Positions 6,023-9,510 of a stretch of DNA of 9,510 bases are shown one piece after another (the stretch's first letter is position 1; each line of letters starts with the position of its first letter). Under the pieces are notes generated by a model. That model searched no databases, was not told the DNA's origin, and saw only the letters and a list, made by a program, of their open reading frames with translations. Source of the DNA: Candidatus Avipropionibacterium avicola (GTDB taxonomy: Bacteria; Actinomycetota; Actinomycetes; Propionibacteriales; Propionibacteriaceae). Location: contig DVLP01000095.1 in the NCBI GenBank assembly GCA_018715445.1, positions 1 to 9,510 of the forward strand. The letters are read 5' to 3'. The position numbers and the translations under genes were made by a program.

Positions 6023-7474
6023 TCAGCCGGAGCGGGGGAGGACGGTCACGGCGGAGACCACGAGGTACAGCGAGCTGCCGAGGACGATCGCGGTCAGATC
6101 CGGAGCCGCAGACCAGACCAGACCGAACGGGGCCGGACCGGGCAGGCCCAGCATCGCCCCGACGCCGAGGAAGGTGCCGACCGTCAGGGCCGCGGCCAGC
6201 GCGAGCCGGGGCACCGTGCTGGCAAGCAGTCTCCGAGCAGGACCACGTGAGCGGAGCCTGCGCCACCGGGTGAGATCGGCCGCGATCAGCCCGAGCGTCA
6301 GAGCCGCCACGGCCACCATCCACAGCGCCACCGACCGGTAGTCGCCGTCATCCACCTCGGCCCGATCGCCGACCAGGGCGGCCATCCCCGCCAGGAAGGG
6401 CGCATCACCGGCGAACAAGTGACCGTGGTGCTGGGTGATGACGATCAGACCGTCACGGCTCGTGGGCACGATCCCCACATCGGCCTGGACATTGGACAGT
6501 TCACCCTCGTGCCAGACGGATCCGTCGGGACTGACCCGGATGCCCAGGCCGTAGGTCGTGCCGTAGTACGGATCGGGCGCCACCTCCGCAGGGGGAGTCA
6601 GCATCGCCGTCCGCGTCCGCTCGGACAGGAAGGTCGCGCCACGGCCCTCGTCGGAGGCGACGGCGTCGAACAGGACGGCCAGGTCACTCGCCGTGGAGAC
6701 CAGATAGCCGTCGGCCACAGCACCCGGGAAGTGCGGCACCCGGTAGGGCAGGTGGGCCCCGAACAGCGGGATCTCTCCGCGGTCCAGATCGACCTCACCG
6801 GGCACCGTGGCCGGGTCGGCGGTCGTCCCCGTCAACCCCAACGGCTCAACCACCTCGGTGCGTAACACGTCGCCGTAGCTCATACCGGTCGCCGCCTCGA
6901 TCACCAGGTGCAGCAGCGCGAAGTTCTTGTTGCTGTAGTGAAAGGTCGTCCCGGGATCGCTGTCCAGGCTGACCTCGGCGAGCTGGCGGACCCGGTCCAC
7001 CACCGTGGTCTCCGGCTCGGTCAGGTCCACCTGCCCGGCCCAGGTCGGCAGGCCGCTGGTCTGGTTCAGCAGGTGCCGGACCGTGATCTCGTCCTGACGT
7101 CCGTCAGCGGTACGGAACCAGGGGACCAACTCGACCACAGGGGTGTCCAGATCCAACTGGCCACGGTCGACCAGCCGGACCGCCATCGTTGCCGTGATCA
7201 CCTTGCTGATCGACCCGATCCGCATCGGGGCGTCAGCCTCTGCGGAGTCCGCTGCGACCTGGCCCTCGTGGAACTGGACGACCACTGAGGTCGGATTTCC
7301 CTGCGCCTGCAGGGATGCCTGCGTCACCCCCACTGCGCGATCACCGGGCGTGCCCTGGTCGGGGACCGCTCCTGGATGCGTGTTCACCATCACCAGGACG
7401 ACTCCGGTCACCATCAGGACGGCCGACACCACCACGGCCAGCAGGGCGCGTCGCCGCCACGTCCACCCACTCAT
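6023..7474 (-). CDS. Membrane-anchored serine beta-lactamase-family hydrolase (483 aa)
   Basis: This belongs to the class C beta-lactamase / DD-peptidase / class VIII esterase superfamily. It has the SxxK motif SISK with nucleophile S88 and K91, the YxN motif YSN with Y180 and N182, and HEG (322-324) in the position of KTG. An N-terminal hydrophobic segment (about residues 9-31, ALLAVVVSAVLMV...) acts as signal or anchor, putting the catalytic domain outside the membrane. Three helices follow at the C-terminus (about 382-399, 423-442, 459-479). The start at 7474 makes an ATGA overlap with the upstream hydrolase; an in-frame ATG at 7537 would add 21 charged residues inside that gene and is less likely. 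Likely roles are hydrolysis of a D-amino-acid peptide or ester bond in the cell envelope. HxG rather than KTG is common among non-lactamase members, so antibiotic resistance should not be assumed. Confidence 0.9.
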   Translation of the reverse strand: MSGWTWRRRALLAVVVSAVLMVTGVVLVMVNTHPGAVPDQGTPGDRAVGVTQASLQAQGNPTSVVVQFHEGQVAADSAEADAPMRIGSISKVITATMAVRLVDRGQLDLDTPVVELVPWFRTADGRQDEITVRHLLNQTSGLPTWAGQVDLTEPETTVVDRVRQLAEVSLDSDPGTTFHYSNKNFALLHLVIEAATGMSYGDVLRTEVVEPLGLTGTTADPATVPGEVDLDRGEIPLFGAHLPYRVPHFPGAVADGYLVSTASDLAVLFDAVASDEGRGATFLSERTRTAMLTPPAEVAPDPYYGTTYGLGIRVSPDGSVWHEGELSNVQADVGIVPTSRDGLIVITQHHGHLFAGDAPFLAGMAALVGDRAEVDDGDYRSVALWMVAVAALTLGLIAADLTRWRRLRSRGPARRLLASTVPRLALAAALTVGTFLGVGAMLGLPGPAPFGLVWSAAPDLTAIVLGSSLYLVVSAVTVLPRSG

Positions 7475-8628
7475 CGGACCATCCGATCGCGATCCGTGGC
7501 GTCGGCATCGGACTGCCTCGATCGCGCCACGATCCACTTCAGGAAGGACAGCGTCGCGTTCGCCAGGGCATCCGAGCGCACGGAGTGGAAGTAGTCGAAG
7601 GTGTGCTGGGCGCCGGGCAGCTCGACCTGGACGACCGGCGAGCGGGAGATCCGCCGCATCTCGTCCACCCCGGGCCGCACCCAGTCGATCGGTACGGAGG
7701 TGTCATGGGTGCCGTGCACGACCATGATCGGCGGGGTATCGGCGCGCAGGTGGGCCAGCGGCGTGCTCTGCGGTGCCGGCGTCGTACGACCGTAGTAGCC
7801 GTAGAGCGCGACGACTCCGGCCAGGCTGGTGTCGGAGCCCTCGAAGCCCGGCTGGTGTCGCGGCTGGTCGAAGGTCAACGCCGAGAACAGGGCCAGGTAC
7901 GCGCCGGCCGAGTCGCCACCGGCGACCACCATCGACGGATCCACACCGTGCTCGACGGCATGCTCACGGGCCCACGCGATGGCCCGTTTCGCGTCGACGA
8001 CGTAGTCGGGGAACTCGGCCTTCGGCTGCAGCCGATAGTTCGCCGACACACACACCCAGCCGTTGCGGGCCAGGTGATGCAGCAAGGGCAGCGACTGGGT
8101 GTCCTTGCGGCCGATCCGGAAGTGTCTGCCGTGGAAGTGCACGAACATCCCGACTGGCGTCGAGTCCCGGCCGACGTACACGTCGAGACGGTTCCGTCGC
8201 CCGTACGGGCCGTAGCTCACGTTGCGCACATGGCGTACCGAACGGTGGCGTCGCGGCACCGGGAGGAGCGCGCGCCACCGCGACACCGGGGCCACCGTGA
8301 CCTCGTCGCCCAGCTCCGAGCGCAGGGCGTCGGTGAAGACCTGAGGCGCCGTCCGGGCCCGCACCCACAGCCACAGCAGCGTGATCGCGGTCATCATGCC
8401 CACCGTGACCATGGCCGCGTCCTCGGTGCTGCGCCACCCCAGATCGCCCTGGGCCAACGCCAACCCGAAGGAGGCGACCAGCCATCCGATCCCCACCTGG
8501 GGCAGCTCGTTGACGATCCAGCTGATCTGGTGGGCCGCTTCGCCGAGCCAGCGTGGGCGCCCGGGGGCGATGAGGGCAGTCATCGCGGTCATCAGGAGCA
8601 GTCCTGTGGAGATCCACAGTCCGATCAC
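7471..8628 (-). CDS. Membrane-anchored alpha/beta-hydrolase, esterase/lipase type (385 aa)
   Basis: The N-terminal ~90 residues hold about three hydrophobic segments (2-21, 45-60, 71-90). They are followed by an alpha/beta-hydrolase domain of hormone-sensitive-lipase/carboxylesterase type: oxyanion region HFHGRHF (164-170), nucleophile elbow GGDSAGA with S240, probable acid D309 in HGTHDTSVP, and H342 in GAQHTFDY. The full triad is present. NGWVCVSANYRL and the DAKRAIAWAREHA segment are typical of this family; overall it resembles mycobacterial LipQ-like esterases by eye. I chose GTG 8628 because GGAAGGA lies nine bases upstream and the protein then begins with the first membrane helix; ATG 8709 would add a 27-residue cysteine- and arginine-containing extension. 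It is the first gene of a two-gene operon with the beta-lactamase-like hydrolase. The substrate is probably an envelope or lipid ester; whether the catalytic domain is inside or outside is not settled. Confidence 0.88.
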   Translation of the reverse strand: MIGLWISTGLLLMTAMTALIAPGRPRWLGEAAHQISWIVNELPQVGIGWLVASFGLALAQGDLGWRSTEDAAMVTVGMMTAITLLWLWVRARTAPQVFTDALRSELGDEVTVAPVSRWRALLPVPRRHRSVRHVRNVSYGPYGRRNRLDVYVGRDSTPVGMFVHFHGRHFRIGRKDTQSLPLLHHLARNGWVCVSANYRLQPKAEFPDYVVDAKRAIAWAREHAVEHGVDPSMVVAGGDSAGAYLALFSALTFDQPRHQPGFEGSDTSLAGVVALYGYYGRTTPAPQSTPLAHLRADTPPIMVVHGTHDTSVPIDWVRPGVDEMRRISRSPVVQVELPGAQHTFDYFHSVRSDALANATLSFLKWIVARSRQSDADATDRDRMVR

Positions 8629-8637
8629 GATCGATGG

Positions 8638-8644
8638 TCCTTCC
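8638..8644 (-). promoter_or_regulatory. Ribosome binding site that sets the GTG start of the alpha/beta-hydrolase
   Basis: On the - strand GGAAGGA lies nine bases before the GTG at 8628. No comparable site was found before the in-frame ATG at 8709, so this motif decides the start. Confidence 0.7.
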
Positions 8645-8726
8645 AGTCGGGGAGCGCACCCACACAGGGCGCGAGCGTCCACGGTGGCGCAACCACGAGC
8701 CACAGACATCGGCCACCTGGCGGAGA

Positions 8727-8732
8727 TAGTCT
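8727..8732 (+). promoter_or_regulatory. Predicted -10 element (TAGTCT) for a leaderless start
   Basis: TAGTCT matches the actinobacterial TANNNT -10 pattern and ends six bases before the A of the ATG at 8739, the spacing expected if transcription begins at the start codon. No good -35 and no properly spaced Shine-Dalgarno is present (GGAG at 8722-8725 is 13 bases away). Confidence 0.5.
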
Positions 8733-8738
8733 GACCGG

Positions 8739-9510
8739 ATGTCCGGACCGGTCGGCAGCCCCGCCCTCCACGGTCGCGGCCCAGAGCTGGAGCTGCTGTC
8801 CGCGACGGTGACGGCTGCTCGGACCGGTGGCCTGCAGGGCCTGCTCCTGGAAGGGGAGGCCGGGATCGGCAAGTCCCGACTGCTCACGGCTGCCGGCGAC
8901 CTTGCCCGGACCGGCGATGTCATCACCATCGACCTCCACTGCCGCGAGCGCGATCATGCGCGGCCGTTCGGCCCGATCCGTGATGCACTCACAGGCTCGC
9001 CCGACGGTGATCGGATCAACGCCCTGCTGGCCGGGCCGAGCGAGGATCCCGGACTGGCCTTCCGGATCGTCGACCTCGTCGTCGAGGCCCTCGCGTCCCG
9101 GTCGGTCGAGCACCCGCTGCTGCTCACCGTCGACGACCTCCAGTGGGCCGACCCCGCCACCGTGATGGCGCTCGGCGCCGTCGTCGACCGGTTGGCCGAC
9201 CGTCCGATCGCCGTGGTCGTCGCCACCCGCCCCGGCATCCGCGCCGCTGCCGACCTCGGTCTGGGCACCACCCACGTCGTCGGCGGACTGGATGACGAGG
9301 CCGTACGCGATCTGGTCGCCTCCACCAGCGGTCCCGAACCGTCGCCCGAGCTGCTGGCCACCGTGCGAAGGGCCGGGGGCAACCCGCTGCACCTCACCGA
9401 GCTGGTGTCCGCCGTGGGTGACGATCCGTCGTTGGCCGATGACCCCGACGCCACCCTGCCGGTACGGCTTCGCCAGGTCATCCTGCGCCAGCTCCGGCTG
9501 GGACCCCACA
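8739..9510 (+). CDS. AAA ATPase regulator of LuxR/LAL type, 5' part
   Basis: These are the first 257 codons of a protein whose frame stays open to the window end. It opens like LAL-family regulators: HGRGPELELL (11-20), then Walker A GEAGIGKS (39-46), PFGPIRDAL, Walker B LLLTVDDLQWAD (127-138, D132/D133), an Arg-containing ATRPG strand, and AGGNPLHLTEL (212-222). In known members an ATP-binding switch domain of this kind is followed by a long helical region and a C-terminal LuxR helix-turn-helix, totalling about 900 residues, but that end is outside the window. The start is firm at ATG 8739, because an in-frame TAG sits at 8727 with no start codon between. It is divergent from the hydrolase operon, so control of that operon is plausible but not shown. 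A plain AAA ATPase or adenylate-cyclase-type regulator with the same N-terminal domain is the alternative. Confidence 0.85.
   Translation, partial: MSGPVGSPALHGRGPELELLSATVTAARTGGLQGLLLEGEAGIGKSRLLTAAGDLARTGDVITIDLHCRERDHARPFGPIRDALTGSPDGDRINALLAGPSEDPGLAFRIVDLVVEALASRSVEHPLLLTVDDLQWADPATVMALGAVVDRLADRPIAVVVATRPGIRAAADLGLGTTHVVGGLDDEAVRDLVASTSGPEPSPELLATVRRAGGNPLHLTELVSAVGDDPSLADDPDATLPVRLRQVILRQLRLGPH

Noticed and set aside
7475..7537. ATG 7537 as start of the serine hydrolase
   Set aside because: It adds an Arg/Asp-rich stretch before the membrane segment and a long overlap with the upstream gene; ATG 7474 gives the ATGA junction used throughout the window.
8628..8709. ATG 8709 as start of the alpha/beta-hydrolase
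   Set aside because: It would add 27 residues with no family resemblance and lacks a comparable ribosome site; GTG 8628 has GGAAGGA nine bases upstream and starts at the first membrane helix.
8629..8738. Promoter for the - strand hydrolase operon
   Set aside because: It must lie in or near this gap, but I found no convincing TANNNT with a matching -35 at proper spacing, so no site is called.
7315..8811. Long + strand open frame (498 codons) across the hydrolase genes
   Set aside because: Antisense to two genes with full catalytic motifs; the protein is His/Arg/Pro-rich and motif-free.

Overview
The window reads as a chromosomal segment of a high-GC Gram-positive bacterium (Actinomycetota). 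The reasons are the very high GC content with strong third-position GC bias, short ATGA start/stop overlaps between co-directional genes, and a large-ATPase regulator of LuxR/LAL type. I cannot name a genus from sequence alone. No tRNA, rRNA, CRISPR array, transposase or phage gene is visible.

Region 1 (1-5707, + strand) is one tightly packed operon that starts upstream of the window. In order it holds the 3' end of a GT4-type glycosyltransferase, a complete GT4-type glycosyltransferase, a fused membrane/ATPase ABC exporter half-transporter, and two consecutive phosphotransferases of the aminoglycoside/choline-kinase (APH) fold. All four junctions are 4-base ATGA overlaps (359, 1519, 3381, 4670), so the five proteins are almost certainly co-translated. 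My inference is that the enzymes build a glycan or glycolipid, the exporter flips or exports it, and the kinase-fold pair phosphorylates an intermediate. No substrate can be read from the sequence. The ABC gene and the first kinase gene both begin, directly after their ATGA junction, with an array of mostly 18-nt in-frame repeats. In the kinase gene every repeat starts with ATG.

Region 2 (5708-6022) is a non-coding gap between convergent genes. It contains two diverged ~85-bp direct repeats (the first covers the stop codon of the second kinase gene), two small GC-rich hairpins, a 13-bp tandem duplication and a 20-bp near-palindrome touching the end of the next gene.

Region 3 (6023-8628, - strand) is a two-gene operon. 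A membrane-anchored alpha/beta-hydrolase (esterase/lipase type) is followed, by another ATGA overlap, by a membrane-anchored serine beta-lactamase-like hydrolase with three C-terminal membrane helices.

Region 4 (8629-9510): a 110-bp divergent intergenic region leads into the 5' part of an AAA/LuxR-type ATP-binding regulator that runs off the window. Its ATG lies just downstream of a TANNNT -10 element and an in-frame stop, so the mRNA is probably leaderless.
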